Origin: Lelliottia jeotgali
GTDB lineage: Bacteria > Pseudomonadota > Gammaproteobacteria > Enterobacterales > Enterobacteriaceae
Assembly (NCBI GenBank): GCA_002271215.1
Contig: CP018628.1
Span: 2,046,001 to 2,110,000, forward strand
DNA: 64,000 nucleotides
Reading direction: 5' to 3'
The position numbers and the translations under genes are program-made. How positions within the stretch are numbered: position 1 is the first letter of the stretch; each line of letters opens with the position of its first letter. The notes beneath the pieces were generated by a model. That model ran no database searches. It saw only the letters and a program-made list of their open reading frames with translations, and had not been told where the DNA came from. Below are positions 9,889 through 23,998 of the stretch, one piece after another.

Positions 9889-10833
9889 TTACTTGTACAG
9901 GTCAGCGCTGATGGTCATGTTATTACCACGTTCCTGCCACTGGCGGGTGATGTGATAATACTTAGCCCCTTTCTTCTGCGCACGCTTCGCCACCTGATAA
10001 GAGACTTCGGTCATGTTGCCGTAGTTTCCGGTGAACTTAATGCTGTCGAACGGAACCATCTGCGCAGCAGTGGTGTTGTTCAACTCTTCAATTTTAGTGC
10101 CGTCTGGCAGAGTGACAGTGTAACGGCCACCTTTGGTCGTCTGTGTTTCAAAGAAACGACCCACTTCAGCGCTTGGTGCCGCAGACATTGCTACGCCTGG
10201 GATCTCAACTTTCTTCGCTGCTTCGCCGCCTTTTGCAATGGCTGCGCGACCCGCATCAGAATCTGCCGGGATCACATCCGGGCTTTGCAGGACGCGTTTT
10301 TTCGCATCGGCTTTATAGATAAAAGCGGTGATACGCTGGTTGCCGCCCTGGTTGGCGTCAATCTGGCGCACGATATAGAAAGAGGCCGCGCCTTTGGCTT
10401 TTGCCGCTTTGGTGATGGCATCGTTCACTTCAGGCTGGGTGCGATAAAAACCCTGGATCGTGACAGTATCATAGGGCTCCAGGGCAATAGCCTGGTCCTT
10501 TGGCAGTTCGGTCACACCATTAATCACGCGGTTTTTCGGCGCGTCAGCTTTCGGCGCGTCGTTTTTATACAGTGCTACGATGACGCGCTGATTGCCGCTG
10601 TTACCGTAGTCAGATCGATCAACGACATAAAATGAGTCCGCGCCGACTTTATCGGCCTGCTTGGATGCGGCTTCAATGGTGTCGCCAATGGCGTTAAAAC
10701 GACCGACAATGATTGCACGATCGTAAGGCTTCAACGCTGCCGCTTGCTCCGGCGTTAACTCTGTCGCTGCGTTAGCGGACAGGGCGGTCGCAGAAAGGAG
10801 TGCGGACGCCAGGAGAGTGTTCTTAAGCTTCAT
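9889..10833 (-). CDS. ydgH: Periplasmic DUF1471-type protein YdgH
   Basis: This 314-residue secreted protein has a signal peptide (MKKLKNTLLASALLSATALS-type hydrophobic core, cleavage after ANA at about residue 22). Three related modules follow at ~36-95, ~120-180 and ~255-314. Each shows the alternating pattern ending in aromatic/Arg-rich strands (for example YDRAIIVGRFNAIGD...SFYVVDR...ITAFIYK) seen in BhsA/McbA/YdgH DUF1471 domains. DUF1471 proteins are periplasmic and linked to stress and biofilm. It is monocistronic, with its own terminator. Confidence 0.9.
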   Translation of the reverse strand: MKLKNTLLASALLSATALSANAATELTPEQAAALKPYDRAIIVGRFNAIGDTIEAASKQADKVGADSFYVVDRSDYGNSGNQRVIVALYKNDAPKADAPKNRVINGVTELPKDQAIALEPYDTVTIQGFYRTQPEVNDAITKAAKAKGAASFYIVRQIDANQGGNQRITAFIYKADAKKRVLQSPDVIPADSDAGRAAIAKGGEAAKKVEIPGVAMSAAPSAEVGRFFETQTTKGGRYTVTLPDGTKIEELNNTTAAQMVPFDSIKFTGNYGNMTEVSYQVAKRAQKKGAKYYHITRQWQERGNNMTISADLYK

Positions 10834-12898
<2,065 letters not shown>

Positions 12899-12905
12899 GG
12901 GGTAG

Positions 12906-14297
<1,392 letters not shown>

Positions 14298-14306
14298 ATG
14301 TGTTTT

Positions 14307-14375
14307 GCCCGGCGGCGCACGCTTGCCGGGCCTACGAAGAACCTGTAGGCCGGGTAAGCGTCAGCGCCACCCGGC
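14307..14375. repeat. REP pair (BIME) downstream of pntB
   Basis: Two inverted REP palindromes (GCCCGG...CCGGGC and GTAGGCCGGGTAAGCG...CCCGGC) face each other across a short spacer. Such BIMEs lie between genes and can stabilise upstream mRNA or bind gyrase/IHF. Confidence 0.9.
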
Positions 14376-14378
14376 ATA

Positions 14379-14409
14379 AAAAAAGCCGCCATAGTTGGCG
14401 TCTTTTTTC
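14379..14409 (+). terminator. Terminator-like hairpin, first copy of a flanking repeat
   Basis: An A run, the sequence CCGCCATAGTTGGCG (14386-14400) and then TCTTTTTT form a short hairpin with T tract. The same 15 bases recur at 15075-15089, so the lipoprotein gene between them is bracketed by a direct repeat. Confidence 0.65.
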
Positions 14410-14471
14410 ATCTATGTTTGATTTTTGCTCTGGTGAGGTCGTTTAATGTTTTTTATAGCAACATCAATAGA

Positions 14472-14987
14472 TTAGTACAGGCTACTAACGTAATTGTTTA
14501 TCGGTTCCGGTAGTAGATCCTGAGGATGGTCGCCACCAAATGTGGCCCACTTACTTTTTCCGCTTAAGATAGTTGACGAGATAACGCTACTTGTCTTTGC
14601 ATCGTATACCGTTATTTTCACTTCCATTTTGTCAGGGATACCCGACCATTCAGTGGCGCGGTCTTCCCAGTGTAGAATTTGTGGAACAACATAGTATCCC
14701 TCGTTTAGCTTTCCTTTATCCTTTAAGCACTCAAGTCCAGAGCATTCAGGCACAGCTAAAACCTCGTTGGAGTATCGCTCAAAGGCGGCTTTAGTTGTCT
14801 GCGCTGTTGTTGAACCGGAACCCCTATAAGTTGTCGTTTCATAAATACCATCAACAGGGGTAGCAATTGAAACGGGCTTGTTTCGAGCCAATTGCTCCGT
14901 ATTTTTAGTAACGCTAACGTTATTATACTTAGCAGAACACCCTGTAAGCAGCAGACATCCGAGTGAAATCACTACAATTTTTTTCAT
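14472..14987 (-). CDS. Putative lipoprotein (possibly DUF4823 type)
   Basis: This 171-residue protein starts MKKIVVISLGCLLLTGCSAKY. The lipobox LLTGC with lipidated Cys17 predicts a lipoprotein, and Ser at +2 suggests outer-membrane sorting. The mature part resembles the enterobacterial YafY/YfjS-like lipoproteins often labelled DUF4823; this family assignment is from memory and tentative. It contains one Cys pair (ECSGLEC) that could form a disulfide. The gene is AT-richer than pntB and uspE and lies alone between two copies of a terminator hairpin, suggesting insertion. Confidence 0.75.
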   Translation of the reverse strand: MKKIVVISLGCLLLTGCSAKYNNVSVTKNTEQLARNKPVSIATPVDGIYETTTYRGSGSTTAQTTKAAFERYSNEVLAVPECSGLECLKDKGKLNEGYYVVPQILHWEDRATEWSGIPDKMEVKITVYDAKTSSVISSTILSGKSKWATFGGDHPQDLLPEPINNYVSSLY

Positions 14988-15070
14988 TTTTATTTCCGAG
15001 ATTGGTTATCGGAATAGAGTAACACTTCATTTACTGTGGATAAAAGTGCTCGATTGAGAGTAAAAAAGGA

Positions 15071-15097
15071 AAAACCGCCATAGTTGGCGGCTTTTTT
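15071..15097 (-). terminator. uspE terminator, second copy of the flanking repeat
   Basis: The stem CCGCC-ATAGTT-GGCGG is flanked by an A run and a T run and so could work on both strands. It lies directly after the uspE stop and shares 15 identical bases with 14386-14400. Confidence 0.75.
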
Positions 15098-15116
15098 ATG
15101 GGCGCTATGCACACAT

Positions 15117-16067
15117 TCAATCGTCTTCTTCGTCATCCAGCTCAACCGGCGTTTGATATTGATCCGGTTTAATGACCAGCAGGTCGCAGCGCAGGTGGTC
15201 GATAACCTGTTCTGCGGTGTTGCCAAGGAATGCCGCGGAGATACCGGTTCTTCCGACGGTGCCGAGTACCACAATTCCCGCTTGTAAATGCTCCGACAGA
15301 TCCGGGATCACCTCTTCAGGCAGTCCTTTCTCAACGTGGGTCATTTTCTCGTCGATGCTGAATTTTTGGCGTAAGGCTTTCATTGCCAACAGATGCTGAC
15401 CACGGATCGCGTCGTTGTAAACGCTCGGGTCAAATTCAGGCAGTTCAATGGCGATATTGATAGGCGTGATTGGATAGGCGCCAACCAGATGGACTTCAGT
15501 ATGATTGACCTGCTCGGCAAGATGGATAGTCTCTTTTACCAGCTTTTCGTTCAGGGCGTTGTGATAATTCTCTTCACTGGCGAGATTCACGGCAACCAGT
15601 GCTTTACCTCCTTCCGGCCACGGCTGGTCTTTGACCATCCATACCGGGCACGGGCATTTACGCAATAAGTGCCAGTCGGTTGGGGTAAAGATCACGGACT
15701 CCAGCTTGTCGTGCTGATGCGCCATCTTCAACAGCAGGTCATGTTTTTCACTGACCACTTCCTGGATGATGGCTTCGAAAGGACGGTTATGCCACACCAC
15801 TTTGATGTCGATGGGAATACCGGCATCGATGTAATATTTTGCCTGCTCGCGGATCCACGCGGTACGCTGGCTGATCACTCCCTGACGCATAGCAGTACGC
15901 TCGTCAGGCGACAGAAGGGTGGTCATCTCATATGAGAAGTCATAGATCGGCAAAAACGCTTTGATTTTGCCGCCAATCCGTTGATGTAAATAGACAGCTC
16001 GCCGTAACGCCGGTTGATCGTCCTGATTAGGATCGATGGCCACCAGCATGTTTTGATACTTTGCCAT
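15117..16067 (-). CDS. uspE: Universal stress protein UspE
   Basis: This 316-residue protein with two tandem Usp domains (residues ~1-150 and ~160-305) matches the length of K-12 UspE. The second domain shows the nucleotide-binding-like G-2x-G-9x-G(S/T) pattern ([18 protein letters not shown]). It is a cytoplasmic stress protein involved in DNA-damage resistance and cell aggregation. It lies downstream of fnr in the same direction, the same pairing as in E. coli. Confidence 0.95.
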   Translation of the reverse strand: MAKYQNMLVAIDPNQDDQPALRRAVYLHQRIGGKIKAFLPIYDFSYEMTTLLSPDERTAMRQGVISQRTAWIREQAKYYIDAGIPIDIKVVWHNRPFEAIIQEVVSEKHDLLLKMAHQHDKLESVIFTPTDWHLLRKCPCPVWMVKDQPWPEGGKALVAVNLASEENYHNALNEKLVKETIHLAEQVNHTEVHLVGAYPITPINIAIELPEFDPSVYNDAIRGQHLLAMKALRQKFSIDEKMTHVEKGLPEEVIPDLSEHLQAGIVVLGTVGRTGISAAFLGNTAEQVIDHLRCDLLVIKPDQYQTPVELDDEEDD

Positions 16068-16203
16068 ACAGGTCTCCTTACTACTGTCACCACAGTCTGT
16101 AATTAAAAGAGTAACCTATATATGTTGAATGAAACAGGGGAGAAGGTTTTGCCAGATCAATAAATCACGAAAATTTATCGATCCGGCAGAAGAGAAGAGA
16201 GGC

Positions 16204-16956
16204 TTAGGCGACGTTACGAGAGTGACCGGCGAGGACCGCCAGCGCTTCACCGTTTTCAATGGTGATGTATTTGCCTTTAACAGCCAGCATTCCGCTTTTC
16301 TGGAAACGACCCAGCAGGCGGCTAATGGTTTCAACGGTCAGGCCCAGGTAGTTACCGATATCGCCACGCGTCATGGTCAAACGGAATTCACGTGGAGAGA
16401 AACCACGCTCTGCAAAGCGGCGCGACAGGTTGTAGATGAAGGCCGCCAGACGCTCTTCCGCATTCTTTTTGGAAAGCAGCAGGATCATGTCCTGATCGCC
16501 TTTGATCTCACCGCTCATCAGACGCATCATCTGCTGACGCAGGTTAGGCATTTTGCCTGACAGATCGTCCAGTGTTTCGAACGGGATTTCGCAAACCATT
16601 GAGGTTTCCAGCGCCTGAGCGAAGCTCGGGTGGTGACCGGTACCGATAGCGTCAAAGCCGACTAAATCGCCCGCCAGATGGAAGCCGGTGATTTGCTCAT
16701 CGCCTTGCTCGGTGATGGTGTAGCTTTTAATGGTGCCAGAACGGATAGCATAGAGCGATTTCAGTTCGTCTCCCGCCTTAAACAGCGTCTGCCCTTTCTG
16801 AATAGGCTTTTTGCGCTCGATGATATTATCAAGCTGATCGAGTTCATGCTCATTCAGGGTAAACGGGATACAGAGCTGGCTAATGCTGCAATCCTGGCAA
16901 TGGATAGCACAACCGCCAGACTGAATGCGTCGTATAATTCGCTTTTCCGGGATCAT
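16204..16956 (-). CDS. fnr: Oxygen-sensing global regulator FNR
   Basis: This 250-residue CRP/FNR-family regulator is nearly identical to E. coli Fnr. Cys20, Cys23 and Cys29 plus a later Cys (SMVCEIPF) ligate the [4Fe-4S] cluster lost in oxygen. The sensor beta-barrel and dimerisation helix are followed by a helix-turn-helix with recognition segment [11 protein letters not shown]. In anaerobiosis it activates respiration genes and represses aerobic ones. The start is set at [10 protein letters not shown], since the upstream in-frame ATG would add only four residues. A FNR-like site lies 20-33 bases upstream. Confidence 0.98.
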   Translation of the reverse strand: MIPEKRIIRRIQSGGCAIHCQDCSISQLCIPFTLNEHELDQLDNIIERKKPIQKGQTLFKAGDELKSLYAIRSGTIKSYTITEQGDEQITGFHLAGDLVGFDAIGTGHHPSFAQALETSMVCEIPFETLDDLSGKMPNLRQQMMRLMSGEIKGDQDMILLLSKKNAEERLAAFIYNLSRRFAERGFSPREFRLTMTRGDIGNYLGLTVETISRLLGRFQKSGMLAVKGKYITIENGEALAVLAGHSRNVA

Positions 16957-16975
16957 AGGTCTGCTCAAGCCTTAA

Positions 16976-16989
16976 TTGATATTGGTCAA
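16976..16989 (-). promoter_or_regulatory. FNR box upstream of fnr
   Basis: TTGAT-ATTG-GTCAA matches the FNR consensus TTGAT-N4-ATCAA with one mismatch. Its place just upstream of the fnr start fits the known negative autoregulation of fnr. Confidence 0.7.
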
Positions 16990-17140
16990 TTTTAACATCT
17001 TTTTGGAGTGCGCGTAAGCCTGGGAAACCATCAATAGAGACAAGTGGCGACAATGTGTCGCCATCTTCTTGATATTCCACAGTTTGATTGTGGAATAATG
17101 ACCTAAATCATAGAAAATTAAGCACTAAAAGCCTGGATTT

Positions 17141-17653
17141 CTAAAGCAGCAAATACCCTTCATGGCGCAATAACCACTCTTTACGCTGCACGCCTCCGGC
17201 GTAGCCGGTCATGGTGCCGTTGCGACCAATGACCCGATGGCAAGGCACCACAATGCTGACCGGATTTGAGCCGTTAGCTGCACCCACGGCGCGTGCGGCT
17301 CCTGCGCGACCAAGCTGCTCGGCGAGCTGCCCGTAGTGCATAATTTGACCGCAAGGGATCGTGCGTAGCGCCTGCCACACTTCGCGCTGGAAAGGCGTTC
17401 CGGCGGTTGCAGTAGGCAGAGTATCAATGATGCCGAGATCGCCGTCGAAATAATCCGCCAGCTTCGCGCTCAAGCCGCCGGGATTGGTGGCACTGATACG
17501 CTCGTAGCCGTCGCGATAGTGGATGTTCAACAGTTCCACCATCCGATCGCTGTGCTCTTCCCACTCCACCGCGCGCAGGTTGAACTGCTCGTCAGCAACT
17601 ATCCACAGTGGGCCAAGCGGCGTGGCAATCTTATCTTCGAGTAATCTCAGCAT
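17141..17653 (-). CDS. ogt: O6-methylguanine-DNA methyltransferase Ogt
   Basis: This 170-residue suicide DNA-repair protein has the active-site motif PCHRV with acceptor Cys138, the preceding [17 protein letters not shown] core and the arginine-finger region [11 protein letters not shown]. It removes alkyl groups from O6-alkylguanine and O4-alkylthymine. It lies 10 bases downstream of abgT in the same direction and upstream of fnr, the E. coli order. Confidence 0.97.
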   Translation of the reverse strand: MLRLLEDKIATPLGPLWIVADEQFNLRAVEWEEHSDRMVELLNIHYRDGYERISATNPGGLSAKLADYFDGDLGIIDTLPTATAGTPFQREVWQALRTIPCGQIMHYGQLAEQLGRAGAARAVGAANGSNPVSIVVPCHRVIGRNGTMTGYAGGVQRKEWLLRHEGYLLL

Positions 17654-17663
17654 CCTTTGTCCC

Positions 17664-19190
17664 TTAATTCAGCCGTGGGTAAATCCCCGGTCCAATTGGC
17701 AGACCGACAAGATACCACGCGACTAACATCACCAGCCATACCCCTAAAAAGATAAGCGGATAGGGCAACACCAGCGAATAGTAGGTACCCAGTTTTGCTT
17801 CAGGTTTGTAGCGTTGCAGGAAGCCTAAGAACAGCGGGACAAACGGCGAAACAGGGGCCAGCGGGATCACTGAGGAATCGGCCACGCGGAACAGGATCTG
17901 CGCGAACGCTGGATGAAAACCGAGCAGCATAAACATTGGCACAAAAATCGGCGCCAGAATCGACCAGATGGCGGACCCGCTGGCGATAAACATGCACAGC
18001 AGAGACGAGAGCAACGCCAGGCCGACAAACGCCGGAATGCCGCTCAGCCCGGCGGTTTCAAGGGCATCGGTCAGGCCTACGGCCATAAACTTGCCCATGT
18101 TGCTCCAGTTAAACATCGCCACGAACTGCGCCAGCGGGAACACCATCACGATAAAACCGGCCATCTCTTTCATCGGTTCGATCATCAGCTGTGGCAGATC
18201 GCCCTGACGGCGGATTTTGCCAGTAGCAATGCCGTAGGCCAGAGAAACAATAAAGAAGAACAGGATAATCAGCGGCACGATACCCTGAATAAACGGCGAC
18301 GGCAGAACCGTGTGTTTCAGCGGATCGCGCAGCACGCCGTTTTCCGGGACCACCATTAGCGCAATGGCGGCGATAAACAGCAGCGAGACCACACCGGCGA
18401 CGCGCAGGCCGTGGCGCTGTTCCTTGCTCAGTGCTTCCAGCTTTTCATCACGGCTGCCTTCCCATTTGCCCAGGCGCGGCTCGACAATTTTATCGGTAAT
18501 CATCCCGCCGACAATCGTCAGTACGATCACCGAGCTTGCCATAAAGTACCAGTTGTCGATCACGCTGACGTGCATGGCGGTATCGATGGTTTTTGCCGCT
18601 TCGGTACTGATCCCGGAAAGCAGTACGTCGGTAGTGACAATCAGCAGATTAGCCGTAAAGCCGCACCCGACGCCGGCAATGGCGGCAAGCAGGCCCGCGA
18701 CCGGATGACGCCCGACGGCGAGGAAAATCAGCGCCCCCATTGGCGGCATGATCACCAACGCCGCATCAGAGGAGATGTGGCTGAAAAAGGCGATAAACAG
18801 CACCATGTAGCTGGCGTAACGTGCGTTCACGATCGACGCCATTTTGACCATCAGCGCGGGCAGCAGTCCGACGCGTTCCGCCAGACCCGCGCCCAACACC
18901 AGCGCCAGAATCGCGCCGAGCGGCGCAAAACCGCTGAAGTTTTTAATCACATTCGGCAAAAACCAGTGCAAGCCTTCCACGCTGAGCAGGTTTTTCACCG
19001 CCACCATACTGCCGTCAGCCGGGCTGCGCACACTGACGTCGAAGGCTGACAGTACAGCGGTGGCGATCATCAGGATCACAATTAAATAGATAAAAAGCAG
19101 GAAAGGGTGCGGCACTTTGTTGCCGATCCTTTCAACCCAGCCATAGACCTTACCGGATGGGGAATGCGAAGGTATGGAAGACATACTCAT
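17664..19190 (-). CDS. abgT: p-Aminobenzoyl-glutamate transporter AbgT
   Basis: This 508-residue inner-membrane transporter of the AbgT family has the same length as E. coli AbgT and long near-identical stretches ([36 protein letters not shown]). It imports the folate breakdown product p-aminobenzoyl-glutamate for cleavage by AbgAB. It is the last gene of abgA-abgB-abgT, starting 52 bases after abgB ends. Confidence 0.97.
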   Translation of the reverse strand: MSMSSIPSHSPSGKVYGWVERIGNKVPHPFLLFIYLIVILMIATAVLSAFDVSVRSPADGSMVAVKNLLSVEGLHWFLPNVIKNFSGFAPLGAILALVLGAGLAERVGLLPALMVKMASIVNARYASYMVLFIAFFSHISSDAALVIMPPMGALIFLAVGRHPVAGLLAAIAGVGCGFTANLLIVTTDVLLSGISTEAAKTIDTAMHVSVIDNWYFMASSVIVLTIVGGMITDKIVEPRLGKWEGSRDEKLEALSKEQRHGLRVAGVVSLLFIAAIALMVVPENGVLRDPLKHTVLPSPFIQGIVPLIILFFFIVSLAYGIATGKIRRQGDLPQLMIEPMKEMAGFIVMVFPLAQFVAMFNWSNMGKFMAVGLTDALETAGLSGIPAFVGLALLSSLLCMFIASGSAIWSILAPIFVPMFMLLGFHPAFAQILFRVADSSVIPLAPVSPFVPLFLGFLQRYKPEAKLGTYYSLVLPYPLIFLGVWLVMLVAWYLVGLPIGPGIYPRLN

Positions 19191-19242
19191 GGGCGTTCCT
19201 CGGGACTGTTGTGTTGTTATGTTATTGTGTTTGCGTGTTTTT

Positions 19243-20688
19243 TTATTTTAATGGTGACGGTGTCACGTTATGCGGTATTGGACACTCGTACGGTCGTTCT
19301 GCGATCTGTTGTTCAAACTCATCCCGGCAGGCCTGCAGAAGTGAAGCATCCTGCAGCAGGTTCAGGGCTGTCGCGCCCATCACTTTTCCGGCCAGCAACA
19401 TTCCTTTATGAGCAATAGACGTGCGCCCCTGCGCGACTAACTGCCAGGTGTGCAGCGGCGTACCGACGGTAAAGCAGGGGGTGAAACACTGCGCGACGGG
19501 CATTTTCCAGCTCACATCACCCACGTCAGTGGAACCGGCCAGCACGTTATCGGTGATGGCGTAGGGGGCGACTTCATTAATCAGCAGTGTGTTCTGATGT
19601 CGACGGGCAAACGCTTTGCCTTCTTCTGCGCCCGTAGCGGCGATATTTTTCAGGCTGTTTTGCAGATCGTTGGCGGTCAGGGTTTGACGGATCTCCCCGG
19701 CAAACGCGCGCTCTTCGTCCGTCCACTCTGGCGTGCCGTAGTGCTGTAAGGCGCTGTACATCGCGGCTTCGAGCGTGCGGTTGGGCAAGTAGTTCGAGCA
19801 GGCTTTATCAAAACGGCACTCGACGGTGGTTTCGGTCATCAGCGCCGCGCCTTGTGCGATTTTCTCAATGCGCTCGTAGATTTGCTGTGCGTCGGCCATC
19901 TCCGGAGCGCGGATTAAATACAGCACTTCGGCCTGAGCCTGCACCACGTTTGGCGAAATCCCGCCGGTATTGGTGATGGCGTAATGGACGCGGGCTTTTT
20001 CGATGATGTGCTCATTGAGGAAGTTGCTGCCGGTGGTCATTAGCGTGACGGCATCCAGCGCGCTGCGCCCTAGATGAGGCGAATTCGCGGCATGTGCGGC
20101 GATGCCCTGAAAACGCCATGACGCCTGAATATTCGCCAGCGTGCTGACGTTAAACATCCCGGCGAACGCTTCCGGATGCCAGGTCACGGCGGCATCGACA
20201 TCGTCAAAGAGCCCTTCGCGCACCATAAAGGTTTTCCCGGATCCGCCTTCTTCGCCGGGGCAGCCGTAGAAACGTACCGTTCCGCTGCCGCCGTGCTGTT
20301 CCAGCCAGCTTTTGACCGCCACCGCGCCCGCCAGCGCGGCGGTGCCGAGCAGGTTATGCCCGCAGCCGTGGCCGTTCTCGCCTGGCGTGTCAGATTGCGG
20401 GGTTGCACAGTGTGCTTTCTGGCTCAAACCGGCCAGCGCGTCAAATTCCCCTAACAGGGCGACGATGGGTTTACCGCTGCCGAAACTGGCGATAAAGGCG
20501 TTAGGAATGCCGCCTGCTTCACGCTCTACGCTAAAACCTTCGGCCTCAAGTGCTGCGGCCAGCCGTTCAGAAGACCAGAACTCCTCAAAGCGCGTTTCCG
20601 GATGATCCCAGATTTCATCGGCAATATCGGTAAAGATCTGACATCGGGTTTCGATGGCATCGTCAATAAAAGGGTAAATCTCCTGCAT
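19243..20688 (-). CDS. abgB: p-Aminobenzoyl-glutamate hydrolase subunit B
   Basis: This 481-residue M20-family metallopeptidase subunit has the metal-binding motifs [10 protein letters not shown] and [11 protein letters not shown] and a distal TWHPEAF segment. With AbgA it hydrolyses p-aminobenzoyl-glutamate to p-aminobenzoate and glutamate. The start is placed at MQEIYPFID because its ATG overlaps the abgA stop in the TAATG arrangement; an upstream in-frame ATG would extend it inside abgA by six codons. Confidence 0.96.
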   Translation of the reverse strand: MQEIYPFIDDAIETRCQIFTDIADEIWDHPETRFEEFWSSERLAAALEAEGFSVEREAGGIPNAFIASFGSGKPIVALLGEFDALAGLSQKAHCATPQSDTPGENGHGCGHNLLGTAALAGAVAVKSWLEQHGGSGTVRFYGCPGEEGGSGKTFMVREGLFDDVDAAVTWHPEAFAGMFNVSTLANIQASWRFQGIAAHAANSPHLGRSALDAVTLMTTGSNFLNEHIIEKARVHYAITNTGGISPNVVQAQAEVLYLIRAPEMADAQQIYERIEKIAQGAALMTETTVECRFDKACSNYLPNRTLEAAMYSALQHYGTPEWTDEERAFAGEIRQTLTANDLQNSLKNIAATGAEEGKAFARRHQNTLLINEVAPYAITDNVLAGSTDVGDVSWKMPVAQCFTPCFTVGTPLHTWQLVAQGRTSIAHKGMLLAGKVMGATALNLLQDASLLQACRDEFEQQIAERPYECPIPHNVTPSPLK

Positions 20689-21998
20689 TACACACCTCGC
20701 GTCCACGGAAAGTTCAGCGCAGTTCGGGCCAGCGTCTCAATCGCTACGCCCATGATCTGCTCGTCAAAATCAAACTTCTCATTGTGATGCCCGGCACTTA
20801 AATCGGTCCCAAACACCATATACGACGCCAGACCACCATTTTTCTGGACGTGGGCCATCATCAGCGTAGCGTCCTCTGAACCCGCCGGGGCTTTCACTTT
20901 GTCGATAGCCAGACGGACAGCCGCAACCTGGCTTGCCTGTTCGCGCAGATAATCAACCCACGCAGGTGATGGTGAACTTGAGGTTGCTGCGCCCATCAGA
21001 CGCATCTCGGCCTTCACGCCGTACAGCGCGGCGGCACCGTCAATCACAGCCTGTGCGCGCTCGAAAACGTATTGATTGATCGCTTCGCTTTCGCCGCGCG
21101 TTTCCACTTTTAATAGCGCGTTAGCGGGAACGACGTTACGCCCGCTCCCGGCCTGCATCACCCCGACATTGACGCGTGACGCGCCTTCGCTGTGGGGCGC
21201 AATGCTGTGCAGCGCAAGGGATGCCTGAGCGGCCGCGAGCAGGGCATTGCGGCCATCTTCCGGTTTACCGCCTGCATGAGCGGCGACGCCGGTAAAGCGC
21301 ACGTCGAATTTGGTGGTCGCCATAAAGTTATCGCTGCCACAAATGACGGTACCCGCCGGGACGCCGGTACCGATGTGGATTGCGGTAAAATAATCGATGC
21401 CGTCCAGCGCTCCGGCGGCCACCATCGCCCGCGCCCCGCGCGTGCCTTCTTCGGCGGGCTGGAAGATAAGCTTAATGGTGCCGTTCAGCTGTGATTCGTT
21501 TTGCTTAAGAAGGTGGGCCAGACCGAGGCCAATTGTCGTGTGTCCGTCGTGGCCGCAGGCGTGCATCATACCGGGGTTACAGGAGGCAAAACCGTCGCGG
21601 AACGGGCGGTGACTGTCATCGAGCGCTTCGCTGAGATCCAGCGCGTCCATGTCCACCCGAAAGGCGAGGGTTGGGCCGGGGCGTCCGGTGTTTAGCGTCG
21701 CGACCAGACCGGTAAAACCACACTCGAACGCGCTGAGCCATTTTTCCGGCGCACCTTGTTGGCGGGCGCGGGCAAATTCAGCTGCCAGCGTCTCGGCATC
21801 GGGCAGTCCCATTCGGCTGTCGGCATCGACCACGTCGCGGCCCATCGCCAGCTCATAGCCCAGGCTATCGAGTATCTCCGCCACCTTTGCCGCTGTGCGA
21901 AACTCCACCCAGCCGGATTCGGCAAAATGGTGAAAATCACGACGCCATGCACTCAGCTGCGGCGCTAATGTTTGAAGGGCTTGTGTCAGTGAATCCAT
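20688..21998 (-). CDS. abgA: p-Aminobenzoyl-glutamate hydrolase subunit A
   Basis: This 436-residue M20D metallopeptidase subunit has ligand motifs [10 protein letters not shown] and [13 protein letters not shown], plus [12 protein letters not shown] and GTAAHAGxKPEDG-like segments as in K-12 AbgA. The start MDSLTQ gives the K-12 length; six further codons upstream are open. It is the first gene of the abgABT operon, coupled to abgB by a 1-base overlap, and divergent from its likely regulator abgR. Confidence 0.96.
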   Translation of the reverse strand: MDSLTQALQTLAPQLSAWRRDFHHFAESGWVEFRTAAKVAEILDSLGYELAMGRDVVDADSRMGLPDAETLAAEFARARQQGAPEKWLSAFECGFTGLVATLNTGRPGPTLAFRVDMDALDLSEALDDSHRPFRDGFASCNPGMMHACGHDGHTTIGLGLAHLLKQNESQLNGTIKLIFQPAEEGTRGARAMVAAGALDGIDYFTAIHIGTGVPAGTVICGSDNFMATTKFDVRFTGVAAHAGGKPEDGRNALLAAAQASLALHSIAPHSEGASRVNVGVMQAGSGRNVVPANALLKVETRGESEAINQYVFERAQAVIDGAAALYGVKAEMRLMGAATSSSPSPAWVDYLREQASQVAAVRLAIDKVKAPAGSEDATLMMAHVQKNGGLASYMVFGTDLSAGHHNEKFDFDEQIMGVAIETLARTALNFPWTRGV

Positions 21999-22173
21999 CT
22001 CTTTTCCTGTCATCATAAAAATGTGTGAACTGCTTCACGTTGTGATAGTTTTTACTTATCGCTAACCAATTTTTCACAGTTTTAACCGTTCAGGAATTAC
22101 CCTCGCACATCCCTTTCCATTAAAGTAGATGACAATTTCTTTACTCTGATAAACAACGGTTATCGGTCGGGCT

Positions 22174-23094
22174 ATGTCATTTCAGGTTAAATTTCATCAA
22201 ATTCGTGCCTTCGTTGAAGTGGCGCGTCAGGGCAGTATTCGCGGTGCCAGCCGGGCGATGAATCTGTCGCAACCGGCGTTAACCAAGTCGATAAAAGAGC
22301 TGGAAGAGGGAATGGCCGCGCAGCTATTTGTGCGCCGCAGTAAAGGCGTGGCGCTGACCGAATGCGGTGAGAGTTTTTATCAGCACGCTAATCTGATCCT
22401 CGAAGAGTTGCGTGCCGCGCAGGACGACATTCGTCAGCGTCAGGGACAACTGGGCGGGCAGATCAATATCGGGATGGGAGCAAGCGTTGCGAGGACACTC
22501 ATGCCTGCGGTGATTACGCGTTTTCATGAGCAGCACCCGCAGGTCAAAGTCCGAATTATGGAAGGCCAGCTTGTTTCGATGATCAATGAATTACGCCAGG
22601 GAGAGCTGGATTTCACCATCAATACCTATTATCAGGGCCCCTACGATCACGAATTTAGCTTTGAAAAACTGTTTGAAAAACCGTTTGCGATATTTGGTCG
22701 GGAAGGGCATCCGGCGATCGGTGCTAAATCAATTAGTGAGCTTATGAATTATAACTGGACGATGCCAACGCCGCGCGGAAGTTATTATAAGCAGCTGGAG
22801 GATATATTTCGCCACCGCTCACAAATACCGCATATCGGCGTGGTGTGCGAAACATTCTCGTCCTGTATTAGCCTGGTTGCGCAAAGCGATTTTTTGAGCA
22901 TTTTGCCGCAGGAGCTGGGCTGCGATCCGCTGCTGGCACACCGTCTGGTGATGCTGCCTGTCGAAGAGGTTTTACCCCGCGCTGCTTATTATTTAATCCA
23001 GCGACGTGATTCCCGGCAAACACCGTTGACGGCGTCTTTAATAACGCAATTCAGAAGACATGCCCGTGGAATATTACTTAACGAAGGGAAATAA
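22174..23094 (+). CDS. abgR: LysR-type regulator AbgR
   Basis: This 306-residue LysR-family protein has an N-terminal winged helix-turn-helix (FVEVARQGSIRGASRAMNLSQPALTKSIKELE) and a C-terminal effector domain, nearly colinear with K-12 AbgR (INTYYQGPYDHEF, VCETFSSCISLVA). It is divergent from abgA, the usual LysR arrangement, so it probably controls abgABT. The 175-base gap, which must contain the operator, is AT-rich. Confidence 0.93.
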   Translation: MSFQVKFHQIRAFVEVARQGSIRGASRAMNLSQPALTKSIKELEEGMAAQLFVRRSKGVALTECGESFYQHANLILEELRAAQDDIRQRQGQLGGQINIGMGASVARTLMPAVITRFHEQHPQVKVRIMEGQLVSMINELRQGELDFTINTYYQGPYDHEFSFEKLFEKPFAIFGREGHPAIGAKSISELMNYNWTMPTPRGSYYKQLEDIFRHRSQIPHIGVVCETFSSCISLVAQSDFLSILPQELGCDPLLAHRLVMLPVEEVLPRAAYYLIQRRDSRQTPLTASLITQFRRHARGILLNEGK

Positions 23095-23431
23095 AAAAAT
23101 AGAGCCTGCCGACATCTGACAGACCCTACAGTACACACAGCAGTGCATCCTTGTGCAAACTCCCGCTTGATTACTCCGTTTCGCAGGTTTATTTAGTTAT
23201 AACAGCTTTCGCCCAAAAATAAAGTGATCGGAGTGTCTGATTTCACTTATTTTTAACTTAAATTATACAGTTAATGATTGATTAAATTTACTTTAAGGTG
23301 GCTTCATTGTTATTTATTAGCCGAATTAATAGTTTTCGCAGCGTGATTATTTTTTCTACGTTATCCATGAATATTGAAACACCTCTCCGGCGCGGGTAGA
23401 GTACGCCTTCAGATGCCGCTGGAGGAGCACC
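23095..23431. other. abgR-smrA intergenic region
   Basis: These 337 bases are AT-rich (especially 23200-23370). No gene or strong hairpin was found. The only clear signal is the smrA ribosome site GGAGGAG just before ATG 23432. Confidence 0.5.
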
Positions 23432-23995
23432 ATGAAACCTGACGACAAATCCCTTTTTCTTGACGCCATGGAAGATGTCCAGCCCCTGAAACGCTGCACC
23501 GATATCACCTGGCAGCCGAGCCGCAATCAGCGCACCCGCCGGAGTATCGACACCACGCAGCTCGATAACTTTCTCACGCTCGGCTTCCTGGATGTTTTGC
23601 CGCTTGCCGAACCGCTAACTTTTCAGCGCGAGGGCATTCAGCAGGGCGTGATAGACAAATTACGTACCGGTAAATACCCACGCCAGGCCAGCCTGAACTT
23701 ACTGCGCCAGCCGGTCGAACAGTGCCGTCAGTTGCTTTTTTCTTTTATTCAGCAGGCCCAGCAAAACGGTCTGCGTAACCTGATCATTATCCACGGCAAA
23801 GGCCGGGAAGATAACTCGCACGCTAACATTGTGCGCAGTTACCTGGCGCGCTGGCTGACCGAATTCGACGCCGTGCAGGCGGTCTGCGTGGCGCTGCCCC
23901 ATCATGGCGGCAGCGGGGCGTGCTATGTTGCGCTACAAAAATCGGGTGAAGCTAAGCTGGAAAACCGGGAGCGGCACGCCAAGCGCAGCCGCTAA
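23432..23995 (+). CDS. smrA: Smr-domain DNA endonuclease SmrA
   Basis: This 187-residue protein has an N-terminal region like MutS2/YdaL-associated proteins and a C-terminal Smr domain (residues ~85-170: LNLLRQPVEQC...LIIHGKGREDN...V.ALPHHGGSGACYVALQ). HGKG and GGSGA are the core Smr motifs. SmrA has been described as a DNA-nicking endonuclease. It follows abgR as in E. coli, has a strong ribosome site, and ends 3 bases from the convergent chemoreceptor gene. Confidence 0.93.
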   Translation: MKPDDKSLFLDAMEDVQPLKRCTDITWQPSRNQRTRRSIDTTQLDNFLTLGFLDVLPLAEPLTFQREGIQQGVIDKLRTGKYPRQASLNLLRQPVEQCRQLLFSFIQQAQQNGLRNLIIIHGKGREDNSHANIVRSYLARWLTEFDAVQAVCVALPHHGGSGACYVALQKSGEAKLENRERHAKRSR

Positions 23996-23998
23996 CGG

